From: Symsagittifera roscoffensis
Lineage: Eukaryota; Xenacoelomorpha; Acoela; Convolutidae
Direction of reading: 5' to 3'
NCBI RefSeq assembly: GCF_963678635.1
Contig: NC_087071.1
Location: 41,866,153 to 41,930,152, forward strand
DNA: 64,000 nt
Shown here: positions 1 through 10,500 of the stretch, in pieces
How positions within the stretch are numbered: position 1 is the first letter of the stretch
Layout of the letters: every line of letters starts with the position of its first letter
The notes under the pieces: model-generated
The model's database searches: none
Told to the model about the DNA's origin: nothing
Seen by the model: only the letters and a program-made list of their open reading frames with translations
Made by a program: the position numbers and the translations under genes

Positions 1-432
1 TGGCTATTGAACTCGAGTTCATGCCGGATCAGATTTCACAAACTAAACGTTTCATCGTGTTAAAGTTTGAGAAACGATATTTTTTTGAGAGAGAAAGCTC
101 GAATATTAGAACTAGTCGCTTCCAGCAGCCACAGTAATGAAACCGGTCTGAAGAGTTGAAAAGACATTCTGTAACTGATTCCTGGAGCAGAAGTTTGCTT
201 TTCAAACCAGTAATTTGTCATTCACCGCTTTGAGCCGCTCACTGAGCCCTAGCAATTTCGTTCGCAGTGCCAAAAGAAGATCATTTGTCTGATAGAGAAT
301 CTGTCGGACATTTTTTTGTCGAAACACTGAACGTCTGAAGCAATGGAAAGTGCTGTCGAGAGACAATTCAGATGGTGCTTCTAGGTGTACTGCGCGTATA
401 ACTAAACGTACGCAGACTTTTATATATCTCAA
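1..432 (-). pseudogene. BEL/Pao integrase core fragment
   Basis: The clearest open stretch (432-202) contains VIRAVHLEAPSELSLDSTF, which matches the first beta strands of BEL/Pao integrase cores, where the family has a conserved R-A-(I/V)-H-L-E segment followed by a D/S-L-S motif. Further down to position 1 the frame is broken but readable pieces continue, for instance a WFEKQTSAP stretch where the family has W-x-F-x-P-P-x-A-P-H. The aspartate of the usual D-N-G-T motif is not recognisable. Non-functional fragment; it would integrate cDNA in an intact element. Confidence 0.7.
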
Positions 433-588
433 ATGATGATTGTTGTCGTCTAACTCGGAAAAGATCCTAGGAAATCCAGTTTAGTAAGGTAAAACTACTG
501 ATAATTTATTGTTCGGAGTCGACATTTGGCAGGTTTGCTTCAGCCTCGCGGAACATTCCCGCAACATTGAATGATAAATCTAGTGGTT

Positions 589-810
589 TTAAAAAGGATG
601 ATTTACAGTGAGACGACCGCGAATGACCCAGTATTTTTCCATGGACGTATTGCGCGTTTGTTTATTTCCAGAATGAATGTTCCCTAAATGGGTAGTTTTC
701 AAGAGCTGTTTAACAGTGTGACTTGATCCATCTAGATTAACTGGAAAACTAGACGTAAACAAGAATAGTGATTTTGACAGGCGACATCGAGCGCCGATGT
801 ATGAGCTCAT
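589..810 (-). pseudogene. BEL/Pao integrase zinc-binding (H2C2-type) fragment
   Basis: 73-codon open stretch with a THLGNIHSG segment followed by KYWVIRGRLTV. This matches the HHCC region of BEL/Pao integrases, H-x3-H-x-G then (K/R)YWI-x-(K/R)GR. The cysteine pair that should follow is lost because the frame stops. It sits in the right order between the RNase H remnant and the integrase core. Confidence 0.7.
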
Positions 811-1500
811 ATCTTGAGGTCCTCTTGAAATAGAAATTTAACTATTTTCCTTTGATTCAACGTACTCTGCCAAGAAGGCAGATTGAAAGTAGTTCTTTTT
901 GCGTGATTAGCCAAATTTAGCGGCGAAACTGTCTTCAAATTTGTCGACGGCCAAGTAGCAGAAACTAAGAGAGCGGAAAAGCCTAATCTAATTGCTGAAC
1001 TGAAGTCGATTGAGCGTGTGATCGCTTTGAAAACTCCTTTAGATAGACGGTATGATCTGCCCTGTGGTTTTTTTAATTTGAAGCCGATCCCGTTGCTGGC
1101 AATGATTTGCTCCACCAAAATAAAAAAAATTGGTCAAAGCGACCAGATTGACTGAACTGCCATTTGTTCAATCGTGTAACCATTGGAACGCATTACCATT
1201 GGTGAAGGTTTCAGGTGACCAGAATCCTAGCTAGTCGTTTGCAACGACGGTTCATTGTCAAACTTGAAGCGTTCTCAGCCAGTACATTACAGTAGTGATG
1301 TCGGCTCAAAAACGTTAAAAGCATTTGCGTATTCTGTTTCGTCGATGCTGACATGAGCAAAGTGCAACCCGAAGACAGCCGCTTGCAGCTCCAAAGTAGG
1401 TATCGTTATTCGCATTTTTGAGGCGATTAGTTTTTTGCACAAGGAAACTTTTGCCACTTAAAAAGTTGGAACTGCTGAAATTCCAAAATGGTTGAATTAA
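807..1500 (-). pseudogene. BEL/Pao RNase H and linker fragment
   Basis: Around 1430-1330 on the minus strand the reading is RITIPTLELQAAVFGLHFAH, a very good match to the BEL/Pao RNase H signature (I-P-(R/K)-L-E-L-x-A-A-V-L). Just upstream, in another frame, lies an FLSGKSFLVQK stretch equivalent to the preceding beta strand. Downstream a LARIL piece matches the family's 'F-V-A-N-R-L-x-x-I' segment, and 1118-807 carries FSALLVSATWPS where the family has 'G-P-x-F-L-x-x-x-x-x-W-P'. Several frameshifts and stops make it non-functional. Confidence 0.7.
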
Positions 1501-1757
1501 TAAAGCGACAAATTCCGAAAAGTCTCTTTTGTGATTTTTTTTGTTAAATAATTAAGTGTGCGTGATTTTATCTGAATTAAGCTTAAAACACATGCTGCAA
1601 CAGTTTGCAAGATCTTCAGGTCCACAAGAAGCGCTGAATCACTCATTCTAGCATTTATTGCTCGTTTGATTTTTCTATGAGGTTAAATCCTCCTAACGAG
1701 AAGAACTTTCAAATATCCGACTTGTTCTGACGTGTTTCTTGTGGCGTAGATTGGGTT

Positions 1758-2128
1758 ATGTATAGATTGTCCTTGTTCAAATTTTCCTTGGTGATTTTTC
1801 AATTTTTGGTTTTAATTTTAACTTTCGAAATTCCTGAGTGTATAGCAAGCAACAAACAGAAGGTATCTAGCTCCGAAGATGTGACTTTTACATTCGTGGG
1901 TCTCAACAACAGGTAACGTAGATAACAAATGCAACCTGCGTGAACATAGTTTTAATGTTTGCATGAAGAGGACGATATTCTATCTAAAAGGTAGTTTGAT
2001 GACAGATTTTTTGCCCGGCGAGAAGGTTTGTATTTCAGGACATGCCAAGTAACAGATTAGAACAATTGGATACTCGCCAAATTATTTTTTTTGGTTGTTT
2101 TCAGTTGTCACCAGATGTTGATTCTTAG
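1758..2128 (+). CDS. Probable small secreted protein, three exons
   Basis: ATG at 1758 opens a 155-nt first exon (1758-1912) that begins MYRLSLFKFSLVIFQFLVLI, a good signal peptide with a basic start and a hydrophobic core. The exon ends AACAG|GTAACG. A 37-nt intron (1913-1949, GT...CATAG) joins exon 2 (1950-2025), which ends GAGAAG|GTTTGT; the next acceptor is a strong pyrimidine tract ending TTTTCAG at 2104, and exon 3 (2105-2128) ends in TAG. The predicted product is 84 residues with few cysteines. The phases join cleanly (155+76 nt, then a phase-0 junction). If intron 2 is retained the frame ends instead at TAA 2050-2052. No family recognised. Prediction from splice signals only. Confidence 0.45.
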
Positions 2129-3934
2129 CCTTTGATTAATTATTAGACATAAAAACTTTAGTTGAATCGGCTTGGTCTTTTTCTTTTTTTCTCTAATCTT
2201 AAACAATTTTGAACACTTTATCGACCTGGTTAGAAAGACAAATTTTTTCTTAACTTTTTTTGACATATCGTTAGATAAAAAGCTATACTTCCCGTTTGAT
2301 TGCTTTAAGTTGGTCAAATGTGTTGTGTCCACTGAAGACATGCTGAGCGATGGAACAGCAATTGTATCTATCAAATTGTTTCTTGACATGTTGAAATGTC
2401 AATGAGCAGACTTTACTGGCAGCAGTTTCCAAAGATTTAATTATGTTTTCGCTCTTGTACCTGGTATTAAGTTTTCCAATGCAATAATTGCATGATTTTT
2501 TTTCTGGATAATCTTTGAACATGTGTGCTCATAAGCAAATGAAACATAAATGGGGCTTTTTGACGTGCTATTGTATCTATTGAAATACCCAAAAAGTCCA
2601 TGCGTGCGCTGTTTCATGTGTTTGAAAAAAAAATACACACACCCTCTGTTATATTTTGCATGTAAATTTTATCTATCCTAGTTTTTGTTTTGAGCAGAAG
2701 ACGTTGACTTGATGCTATGAAATTGGCAGTTTTTTTAGAGCTGTTTTTCTCCACCATTGAAGTGATTAGCGTTTTCCTGATCGAACGTTGTTCTAGAAGA
2801 ACACAACCAAAAGAGAAATAATCTTCAACCGGTTTGAACATATATGCACATCCAAGTGGACAATTTTTAAGTTTTGGTTTTCTGATGGGGTTACTAATGG
2901 TGTATCTGTGCCATTCTAACACTGCTGGGTTAAGTAGTTTTAAGAGAAACAAATTTAAACTTGCTTAAGACAAAATATCATGATCAACATCTAGCTGCTC
3001 GAATGTGTCTACTGCAGTAAAACGAAACGTTGAGAGACTGATGTAAATTTCCGGTTGATTCAGACTAGGTGATCTGAGATTGTCGAGTCTACCAAGAAAA
3101 GCCCTCGCCAAGTTGATATTTTAAACGCAATTGAGCTCTGTCGCATTTAAAGCCAACGCAGAATTGTGTACCCTTTAGTTTTAGTAGAGATTATGTAGCC
3201 GAATTACTTGTTTGGTGTCGCTCATCGTTTCATCGTTGCATAATCGATGATCACGATGGATTTAAAATTAATTAACCAATATAGCAAATTTTGTGGTCCG
3301 GCACTGAGGCGTGAAAAAGGCCGGGTTTAAGTTCGATTAAAATACTGGTTTGTTGTTTACTGGTAGTGTCAAAGTATGGATCGTAGAAATATATCAATCT
3401 GATTAAAATAATAAAATCCAGTTTGATTTGCACCTAGGTGAAAGGAAGTCATTTCCTCATTCCTTAATTTATCCGACAAGACTATAAATAGAAGACTTTA
3501 AGTTGAGTGAATGAACATACAGTATTTCGTGAGCAAGTGAAGTTATATTGTCAGAAGGGAAAACTACAGAGGGTAAACTATTCAAATAACGTCGGAAGAA
3601 GATGACATCCCTTGACTTTGAAAACTTGATGAAGATGTACAGTTGTCGTGGTTTTTGACAATTTTCGCTGGAATTGAATAAATTTGAAGCAAAAGTTGCA
3701 AAAGCTTGTGTATAAAGCATCTTCATTGCAACTGAGCCTCAGTTTCAGCTTTTCAAGTATATCTAGGCAAAACGAGTTTACCTGTCCTAGTTTTTTTTAT
3801 AACCCAAATCAATTCGTAAATAATCTCATTAATGACATTTTAGTCGTTTTTCTTCATCTCAGCTTGTGCTCATAAAGTGTTTTGTAGATCCATTCTCTTC
3901 TCTATACATAGTTTTTTAATTATTCTATGTACAG
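2129..3934. other. No gene recognised
   Basis: AT-rich sequence with minus-strand open stretches (2108-2522, 2441-2638, 2614-2952, 3469-3726) that overlap in different frames and show no motif I can place. They could be older parts of the BEL/Pao relic, which would put gag and protease here, but I found no zinc knuckle, DSG/DTG or (Y/F)xDD. Introns of the host gene whose exon begins at 3935 may also lie here. Confidence 0.5.
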
Positions 3935-3960
3935 CCAAAAATTCTGTCTTGCATGTGATT

Positions 3961-3965
3961 GTGTA
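3961..3965. repeat. Target-site duplication of element A (left, GTGTA)
   Basis: GTGTA directly precedes the left LTR and recurs at 10010-10014 after the right LTR. Five-base duplications are usual for Ty3/gypsy integrases. Confidence 0.9.
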
Positions 3966-4257
3966 TGTGATAACCTACAGAACCTCTGAGGTTTATAATG
4001 AAAACTGACTTGGTTTCACAGAGTTGATTTAACAGTTGAAACCGTATTGTTTTATTTTTAAAGTTGTTTATCTGAGTTCGACTGTGTACGGAGTCACAGT
4101 TCTGAGAGACAAGCTCTCTATTTTTAACAATAAAGGTCACGTACTATTGACCTTGGTTTACATAATAGGATAATATAATTTACAGATAACAATGTGAACA
4201 GCAAGTCCAAGGCCACTATATGGTTACTGCAAATGCAGTAGCAGTTGCGGTACCACA
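3966..4257 (-). repeat. Element A 3' LTR
   Basis: 292 bp, matching 9718-10009. Read on the minus strand it begins TGTGGTACC and ends GGTTATCACA. It contains two small inverted repeats also present in B: ACTGTG/CACAGT (4081-4100) and GAGAG/CTCTC (4104-4118). Confidence 0.95.
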
Positions 4258-4267
4258 TACCCCGCTC
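4258..4267 (-). other. Polypurine tract of element A
   Basis: Minus-strand GAGCGGGGTA immediately upstream of the 3' LTR, the position where plus-strand cDNA priming occurs. B has GAGGGGGTA at the same place. Confidence 0.7.
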
Positions 4268-4334
4268 GGCCAAGAAAATTTTATAATACTTTATCAAATT
4301 TTAATAATAATGAATAGGAGTTTTATTACTCAGT

Positions 4335-5774
4335 TTAAAGAGTTTTATTCTTTGTTGGCTTAGGTTTGGAATCATTTTCCATCTTTCTCTTCATTCTCTT
4401 CCTCAAAAGTAATGGGATTCGCCACTCAGCGTTCCAGGATCGGTTGATGTCGAGAGCCTCGCTGCCGAACTTGCTTCTGAAAAGGTGTTTTTCTAGCAGA
4501 CCAAATTTTGTTTCCACCGAATTCAACACATCGGGTTTGAAGTTCGCTAACTTAATTCGGTATGCTTCAAGTGCGGCCTGATTTAGATCTAAAATATCGT
4601 TATGATAAGAAATCGACTTTACGGAATGTTTAATCGGATTCCCGTATCTAGTCGGTCCCTTTTTGGACCTTCCGCTCTTACGAACCGATGTTTCTTCGAC
4701 TTCTGATTCGTCCGAAAACACCGGAGGGTTATTAGATTCTTCCTCATCTTTCACATCTTCTTTAGATTGCAATATATCTGCCGCCCTACGTTGTACTCCT
4801 CTTTCGAGCACTTGGTCAGCTAATCGATTCCAATCAGCTGCCGATAGATCTTTACTGTTGAATGTGTCTGAAATTGTTTCTGGAGATGTATTGCGTGAGA
4901 TTTCTTTCTTATTTCTCGTACTGCTGTGAAGAGTAGAAGTCGATTTTGGTACGCCTCCTTGGTTTGACGAACACGCTTGAGTTTCAGCTTGAAGTTCTTT
5001 AGCTTCTGCTGCCGTGGCAGCACTTTTATTTTGTGGATTGATTGGTTGGAGATCTTTTGAGCTTGTGCCCCCTTTCGTCTTGGGTGTTCTAGAGAATGGA
5101 CCGGCCAATTTTGGCTTCGCTCTTCGAACCGCTAAGTTTAGGCCACCGCCTTGCATAATATCTTTTGACGTGACCACTGTAGGGCTGTCTTGGAATTTCC
5201 GTTTTGCCTCCGATGGATCTATGCTTCGCTGCTCTAGAAGTAATTCCTCGTCAGATCCACTATTCTCCGCTTCGTCCTGTTCATCGGACTGCCGCTTTGA
5301 TTGTTTCTGTTGCTTTTTCTTGGGTTCTTCTCCTGTTGGAGAACCTCTGTTAATGCTTTTGTCTTTGTCTTGTACAGCAACCTTGACTTTGGCAATGTCA
5401 CTCTTTCGGTATATGGACCCTGCTGCTGTCTTGACAGTGGAGGGCGTTTCTGCCACGACTCTTCCTTTCAATGGTTTCGTAAGAGCCTTACCGCTTTTCC
5501 TGCCCTCATCTTTTCTGATCAAGATCGGTGACGAATGGCGTTGGTTAGTGGTAACTTCTGGTTTATCTTCGATAAAACCACGTTCCCACGAGTACAGCAT
5601 TTCTTTGCGTAATTCGGGGTTAAAAGTACTCGTCTCGTCCACCGTACGTCTGCAGATGTATCGCGTCGTGTTTGATTCCATCCATCTGGCATTGGCTTCT
5701 AGAAGTTCTTTTAGTGCCCGCGCTCTTGCCCGAGCATGGGCCGAGTCGACTTGTTGCTTGAATAGGGGACTCAC
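4335..5774 (-). pseudogene. Element A pol C-terminal extension
   Basis: 479-codon open stretch equivalent to the last third of B's pol. It is rich in K, S, E and D, probably mostly disordered, and has no DDE core of its own. Near the C-terminus it has a KSGRSKKGPTRYGNPIKHS stretch (around 4640-4690) like the arginine/lysine-rich GPxRYG segment at the end of many gypsy integrases. It lies in frame order after the integrase core but is separated from it by a shift near 5800. Compared with B it contains scattered substitutions and short gaps. Likely role in the intact element: integrase tail and nucleic-acid binding (inference). Confidence 0.75.
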
Positions 5775-5806
5775 GTCTCGGCTGTTTTGTCCTTTTTGGA
5801 CAATCT

Positions 5807-6664
5807 TCAGACTATCACGAGACTGGTCAATGCGATTTTAAGTTGGGAGGCAGTCAGCGCCGAACGTTCCAGGTGTTCCCTATCTAAACGATCAGAATTT
5901 CGTAAAAACCTGTCACTTAGAATTTTAAATTCTGTTTTTGGCAATCTCCCAAAATGAGCCTCAAATGGCGACATTTTTATTGTCTTCTGTTTACTCCAAC
6001 GGAGATCACGAAGTATCGTACTAAGACATAAATTTATTGATGTTACGTTTTCATCGAGTAACGTTACTCCTAATCTTCTTTTGATGGTTTGTATAGTGCT
6101 TTCCACTAATCCGCATCCGCGATGTTCTCCAACTGGACAAAATTTTTGTTCAATGTTATTGTCGAAACAATATTTTTGCATCGTTTTACCTTTGAAACCG
6201 GAAAATTGATCAGTTCAAATTGATTCGGGTATCCCATGGATATCATTGTATGAGCGAAGAAATTTTTTTGACTACTTTCCCCCTGTTGGTTTAGTGATTT
6301 TTACTGACGGAAAATTAGAATACCTATCTATTGCTACCAGCAAATATATTTTTTTTCCTTTATAATCTTCAAGTGGACCGGCGTAGTCTAACTGAACTTC
6401 TTGACCCGGCTGCGTTAGCAGTGGAAGAGGCTTGGTAGCATTTTTTGGGATGATGTATTTTGCATTCTTACCATAGCGAGTGCAGCTTCTGCATTCCTCC
6501 GCCAGATTGACAAAATTTTTGTGCATGTGCGGCCACCACAGGTATTTCGACACATCGAGCATCGCTTCCTGACCTGGGTGACCGCGATGGATCCTCTTCA
6601 ACACTGCTAGTCGCAGTTGTTCCGGAACAGCTAGCCTGTTGTCCACCAGTATACAATCATCCAC
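5807..6664 (-). pseudogene. Element A integrase
   Basis: Two open stretches (6664-6272 and 6181-5807). The first has the H2C2 zinc region (RIHRGHPG, then C-x2-C as CRSCTRYG) and the first catalytic aspartate (VQLDYAGP). A stop near 6270 and another near 6215 interrupt the core; the second aspartate lies in TDQFSGFKG (about 6200), and the glutamate position reads GLVESTIQ (about 6100), so the E is retained. The enzyme would insert the cDNA; this copy is broken. Confidence 0.85.
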
Positions 6665-6699
6665 TACCGAGAGTTGATGCCAGAGGGGATTGGTAAAGC

Positions 6700-7440
6700 C
6701 TTGTGGTCAGTTGCTATGACAAACTCTTTCCCCACTAAATAATGTTTGAAGCAATCTACCGTCCAGACTACTGCTAGCAGTTCAAGTTCATTGGTAGTAT
6801 ATTTTTTTTCTTGGGAACTTAAGTACCGGTAGGCAAATGCTATCGGTACCCATTCGTTTTGGTTAGACTATTGGTCAAGAGTAGCCCCGAGGCCGCTATG
6901 ACTTGCATCGCACTTTACTCTGGTTTGCTTTGATGGATCGTAATAGATTAATAAAGCGATATTAGCTACTGCCTTTTTGATATCCTCAAAAGCTACTGAG
7001 TGTTGATCGTCCCACTCAAATTTTTTCACTGGTAAACGAACAATTTTCATTTTTTTTTCATTTTCTTCTTTCAGTAGTGGTCTAAGTTTTTCAGTTAAAC
7101 TAGCCGCCTTTGGGATGAATTTAGATAAATGATTGATGCTACCCATGAACGATCTGAGTTGTTTTAGTGACTTGGGGGGTTGGAGATTTGCAATAGCCTC
7201 AGTTTTCGTAATTTTTGGTATTATACCGTGTACCGAATAATTATGGCCTAACCAATTCACTGAGGACTAAAAAAATTCACATCTCGTAATTTTTAATGCG
7301 AGATTTTTATCGTCCAACTTTTGCAACACATTGCGAACCAATTTCTCATGATCCTTAGCTTCCCCCTTTGAAACAATAAGAATATCGTCCAGAAAACAAA
7401 AGGTATTTTTTGAGTGGTTCAGTGTTCTATCCATTGCTTT
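6700..7440 (-). pseudogene. Element A RT connection and RNase H, truncated
   Basis: 7260-6868 reads from the end of RT through the connection domain to RNase H (CDASHSGLGATLDQ) and then a TAG stop at the same place as in B. After the stop the frame continues with WVPIAFAYRYLSSQEKKY to about 6710, where sequence equivalent to 1.25 kb of B is missing. The (Y/F)LDD region at about 7390 is present in the sequence (FLDDILI) but cut off from the main frames by stops. Confidence 0.8.
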
Positions 7441-8014
7441 CTAGAATTCGGCAGGCATGTCTGCCAGCCCGTAAAAACCTGTCACAAATCTATATGTTCC
7501 CGTTGCTTGACCTCCTACATTATTGAAATTGCATTGTTTTGCTGTTTCCGCAGTTAGTCTTATTTGACTGTAAGCATACTTTAAATCCAACACGGTGAAA
7601 TACAGAGAGCCTTCTGATGTTGCCGTGATAATCTGGCTAACAACATCGATCAGTTCGTCCACATTAGGCATCTGATATATATTTTTATACAATTGTCTAT
7701 TAATAGGTTTTGCGTCCAAGGCTAATTTAATAGAGTTTTTTGACTCTGATAACAATTGGAGCAAAAAAGCAATCGCTTGTACATTTATCTAATTTTTCGA
7801 TGTGTCCCTCTGCAAGTAGTTTGTCTAGCTCTTCTTGTACTTTATCCTGAATGTTTAGAGGAATTCTCCTACCTTTTTCTTGAATCGGACATAAAGGAAA
7901 TTTAAATTTTGTATTCACCGTATGATTTTTTGATTTCCCTTGTCTATCAAATAGATCTTTGAATTTCATATAAAAAATTGTTTTCCAACCTTCTGACTGC
8001 TCGCACAGTAGCAC
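7441..8014 (-). pseudogene. Element A reverse transcriptase N-terminal part
   Basis: Two overlapping frames. 8014-7727 covers the segment before RT (RIPLNIQDKVQEELDKLLAE). 7764-7441 covers RT motifs with LALDAKPINRQ, FTVLDLKYAYSQI (first catalytic aspartate) and FYGLADMPAEF. A frameshift near 7740-7760 separates them. In B this is one frame. Confidence 0.85.
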
Positions 8015-8056
8015 GTCAAACCCGGATCTTCGTGGTGGAGCTGATTTTTGAGTGGT

Positions 8057-8374
8057 CTAAATTCCCAGTTTACTTTGCAGATCTAGACCTAGTATACATC
8101 GCATACGTCTTTCCGTGACTAGTAGCATCGCTCCCAACACTTCCCAACCCGCCAAACTCAGATTAGCTTTCAACGCTCCTAATATCAAAATAGGTCGTTT
8201 ATTATAATCTACAAACTGCGCAGACAGGTTTAACTTCTCTGTTGGAATAAATTTTGAATTTGAGGGTCCTTCCAAAATTTGTTTTGTTGTCGTCCAATTC
8301 AGAAGTGATACTGGACTACCCGTGTCTATAGTCATATTCAAAATATGACTATCAATTTTAACTAGAGCTTTCAA
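8057..8374 (-). pseudogene. Element A retropepsin fragment
   Basis: 105 codons with the aspartic protease active-site motif in MTIDTGSPVSLLNW, and the flap/C-terminal part RRMRCILGLDLQSKLGI. The retropepsin would act as a dimer to cut the Gag-Pol precursor. A stop (TAG instead of a sense codon in B) follows directly. Confidence 0.85.
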
Positions 8375-8485
8375 TGCTTTAATTTGATGAGATTTTGGAT
8401 TCCTGCGAATTTCGATTTTTTTAATATTGTCAGATTTTTTCCGTCAACGATTCCTTCTGAATATTTTTCTCATCGAACTCATTCG

Positions 8486-8911
8486 CTAGAACTCGTTTGT
8501 TGATGTATTTTTCGATGTTACGATGGAAGTGAAATCTTCCTCTTCGGCCATTATCTCAAAATCGTCGCATGAATCAAAAATTTGTATTAAATTGCATTCT
8601 TCTTCTGAACTAGAATCTTCATTTGTGATTTCGTTAACTTGCTGGGATCTACAAATTTTTGCGAAGTGATTGGGTTTGTTACAGTTCTTACACGTTTTAC
8701 CCATTGCCGGACAATTTTTTAAATGACCTTCTCCAAACGCTCTACCGCATCTCGTGCATTGTTTTTGATCTCCTTTAGATTTTTGAGTGTTCTTGTTCTC
8801 ATACTGTTTTCTTCTATTTTGATTTTGACCTTGTCGTTTAGAGTTATACCCCTTGTTTCCAATTGCCATAATCGGTTCTTGTTTGGTTTTCAATTGTGAA
8901 ATTGAAAACAA
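8486..8911 (-). pseudogene. Element A nucleocapsid part of gag
   Basis: Contains two zinc-knuckle-like motifs: CTRCGRAFGEGHLKNC (non-standard spacing) and CKNCNKPNHFAKIC (classic C-x2-C-x4-H-x4-C), in a basic context rich in N, Q, K and R. Separated from the capsid frame upstream by a CAA to TAA change near 8951 relative to B. Confidence 0.85.
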
Positions 8912-8950
8912 TCCTGAGTTGTTTGTGCTTGATGAAGATTTTTGAAATGC

Positions 8951-9718
8951 TTAGGTAGTTTGTTTACTGTGTTCGAATTTTAACGCACGCTTTAGGACTT
9001 CTTCGGGAGAAAATGTTTCAAAAGTTAATGTGTCTTGAAGGACAACATTTTTCATCCGGGAAATAAATAGATCTCTTACCAACTCTTCTTCCAGTGCTCC
9101 CAGTTCCGCCTTTGCTGCTTGTGCAGTCAGTGCCGCATGAAAAGATTCCAGCGTTTCTTTTGGTTCATGGGATCGTGTGAACAGTTTGTATCTCTCATAG
9201 GTAATACATTTCGTCTTCTCAAATGAGATTTTGGATAAACGAACTATATCCCGAAACCCCAGTTTAGATATCTCTGTGTGAGGATTCTTTTGAATAAATT
9301 TTATCTTGCCTTCCGCGCCCAAAGCAAGAAATAGTCTCGATGTCAACCGTTTTCCAACTTCATGATAAATTACATTGTGTCCCACTCTAGGTCCTCTCAA
9401 TACCCGCTCTTCATTTTCTTGAACCACTATATCCCGAGCCAATCTGTTCCGAGCTTCTCTCTCTGCTACTGCAGGCGCATCCTCGTTCTGCGCTGGTGGT
9501 TCAGGAGTTGGTAGAGGTTCTTCTAGTACAATTTTGGGTTCTTCTAACATTACTTCTGGATCCACGTTTTCTTTAACCGTAACAGCTAATAGGAACTGAT
9601 CAAGCCATGTTTCAAAATTCCAGGGTGGATCTAAATTTGCGGATGCCCAGAATACTGGGATTCCCAGATCGATCCTATTGTCTTGAGCTGTAAAACCGGA
9701 TCCTGCTGGCTGCGCCAT
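8951..9718 (-). pseudogene. Element A gag N-terminal/capsid
   Basis: 255-codon frame starting MAQPAGSGFTAQDNR, the same start as B. The ATG (9716-9718) overlaps the LTR end and the primer-binding site. Capsid-like helical region follows (ERYKLFTRSHEPKETLESF is in the retrotransposon-gag core). Premature TAA at the end where B continues. Forms the particle in the intact element. Confidence 0.85.
9700..9717 (-). other. Primer-binding site, element A (tRNA-Ser-like)
   Basis: On the + strand ATCCTGCTGGCTGCGCCA reads like a tRNA 3' end: T-stem half CCTGC, acceptor half TGGCTGC, discriminator G, CCA. A G discriminator with this acceptor is typical of eukaryotic serine tRNAs. On the minus strand it starts TGG directly after the LTR's terminal CA, and the gag ATG is made by the A of that CA plus TG of the site. 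Confidence 0.8.
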
Positions 9719-10009
9719 GTGATAACCTACAGAACCTCTGAGGTTTATAATGAAAACTGACTTGGTTTCACAGAGTTAATTTAACAGTTGAAACCGTATT
9801 GTTTTATTTTTAAAGTTGTTTATCTGAGTTCGACTGTGTACGGAGTCACAGTTGTGAGAGACAAGCTCTCTATTTTTAACAATAAAGGTCACGTAGTATT
9901 GACCTTGGTTTACATAATAGGATAATATAATTTACAGATAACAATATGAACAGCAAGTCCAAGGCCACTATATGGTTACTGCAAATGCAGTAGCAGTTGC
10001 GGTACCGCA
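9718..10009 (-). repeat. Element A 5' LTR
   Basis: 292 bp, same as 3966-4257 apart from scattered differences. It is followed by the target duplication GTGTA and then resumes the host exon. Confidence 0.95.
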
Positions 10010-10500
10010 GTGTATTAGAAACTGAGTTTTTGAAATTATGGGATGCACTTCTTGAGGAGAAGTTTGTTGAGACATTCAATCTCGACCTCGTTATCATAAC
10101 TTTGAAAGACGGAGAGCTGAAAAATACTAGTAGTATTGACCTTGGTTTACAATATGAACAGCAAGTCCAAGGCCACTATATGGTTACTGCAAATGCAGTA
10201 GCAGTTGCGGTACCGCAGTGTATTAGAAACTGAGTTTTTGAAATTATGGGATGCACTTCTTGAGGAGAAGTTTGTTGAGACATTCAATCTCGACCTCGTT
10301 ACCATAACTTTGAAAGACGGAGAGCTGAAAAATACTTTTGTATTGTATATATTCTCGACCTCGTTTGAATATATATCTCGACCTCGATATATATCTAGAA
10401 TATATATCTCGTTAGAATATATATCTCGACCTCGTTATCATCCGCATTGATAACTTTGAAAGACGGAGAGCTGAAAAATACTTTTGTATTGTATATATTT
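10010..10500 (+). repeat. Patchwork duplication of LTR end plus host exon
   Basis: The exon segment beginning GTGTATTAGAAACTGAG (10010) recurs at 10210, preceded by a second partial copy of the LTR end (about 10131-10209) that has lost an internal 29 bases or so. A third partial copy of the exon's 3' part starts near 10430. Between them (10340-10440) is a run of TATATATCTCGACCTCG-like pieces. This suggests local template switching after insertion of element A. Confidence 0.85.

Larger units (their letters stand above)
1..1500 (-). mobile_element. BEL/Pao LTR retrotransposon relic (3' half of pol)
   Basis: Going leftward on the minus strand, the window starts with a decayed pol gene whose parts follow the BEL/Pao order: RNase H (about 1500-1240), RNase H-integrase linker (1118-807), integrase zinc-binding region (810-589) and integrase core (432-1). 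Stops and frameshifts separate every block. No LTR is visible; the 3' end lies outside the window. The family call rests on the motif pattern, for example KYWVIRGR in the zinc region and VIRAVHLE in the core, which are typical of BEL/Pao integrases rather than of Ty3/gypsy. Confidence 0.75.
3966..10009 (-). mobile_element. Element A: degenerate Ty3/gypsy LTR retrotransposon
   Basis: Two 292-bp LTRs (3966-4257 and 9718-10009) flank a gag-pol region transcribed right to left. The LTRs have TG...CA ends and differ at only a few positions. The 5-bp GTGTA at 3961-3965 recurs at 10010-10014 as the target-site duplication, which makes this a true insertion. A purine tract (minus GAGCGGGGTA) precedes the 3' LTR, and a tRNA-Ser-like primer site follows the 5' LTR. 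Coding capacity is broken by several stops and by a deletion of about 1.25 kb relative to element B between RNase H and the integrase zinc region (junction near 6700). Confidence 0.95.

Noticed and set aside
900-1140. Forward frame reading SGETVFKFVDGQVAE and onward
   Set aside because: Looks protein-like, but the minus strand here fits the BEL/Pao RNase H-integrase linker in correct order, so the forward frame is taken as chance.
5014-5841. 275-codon forward frame
   Set aside because: Antisense shadow of element A's pol tail; the minus strand carries the recognisable integrase-tail sequence.
10340-10440. TATATATCTCGACCTCG run as part of the 22-bp minisatellite family
   Set aside because: Shares only CTCGACCT; its source is the adjacent host exon (CTCGACCTCGTT), so the similarity is probably coincidental.
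9997-10450. Forward frames starting MRYRSVLETEF as separate genes
   Set aside because: The first residues are LTR sequence; the rest is the host exon and its duplicate, so they are not independent genes.
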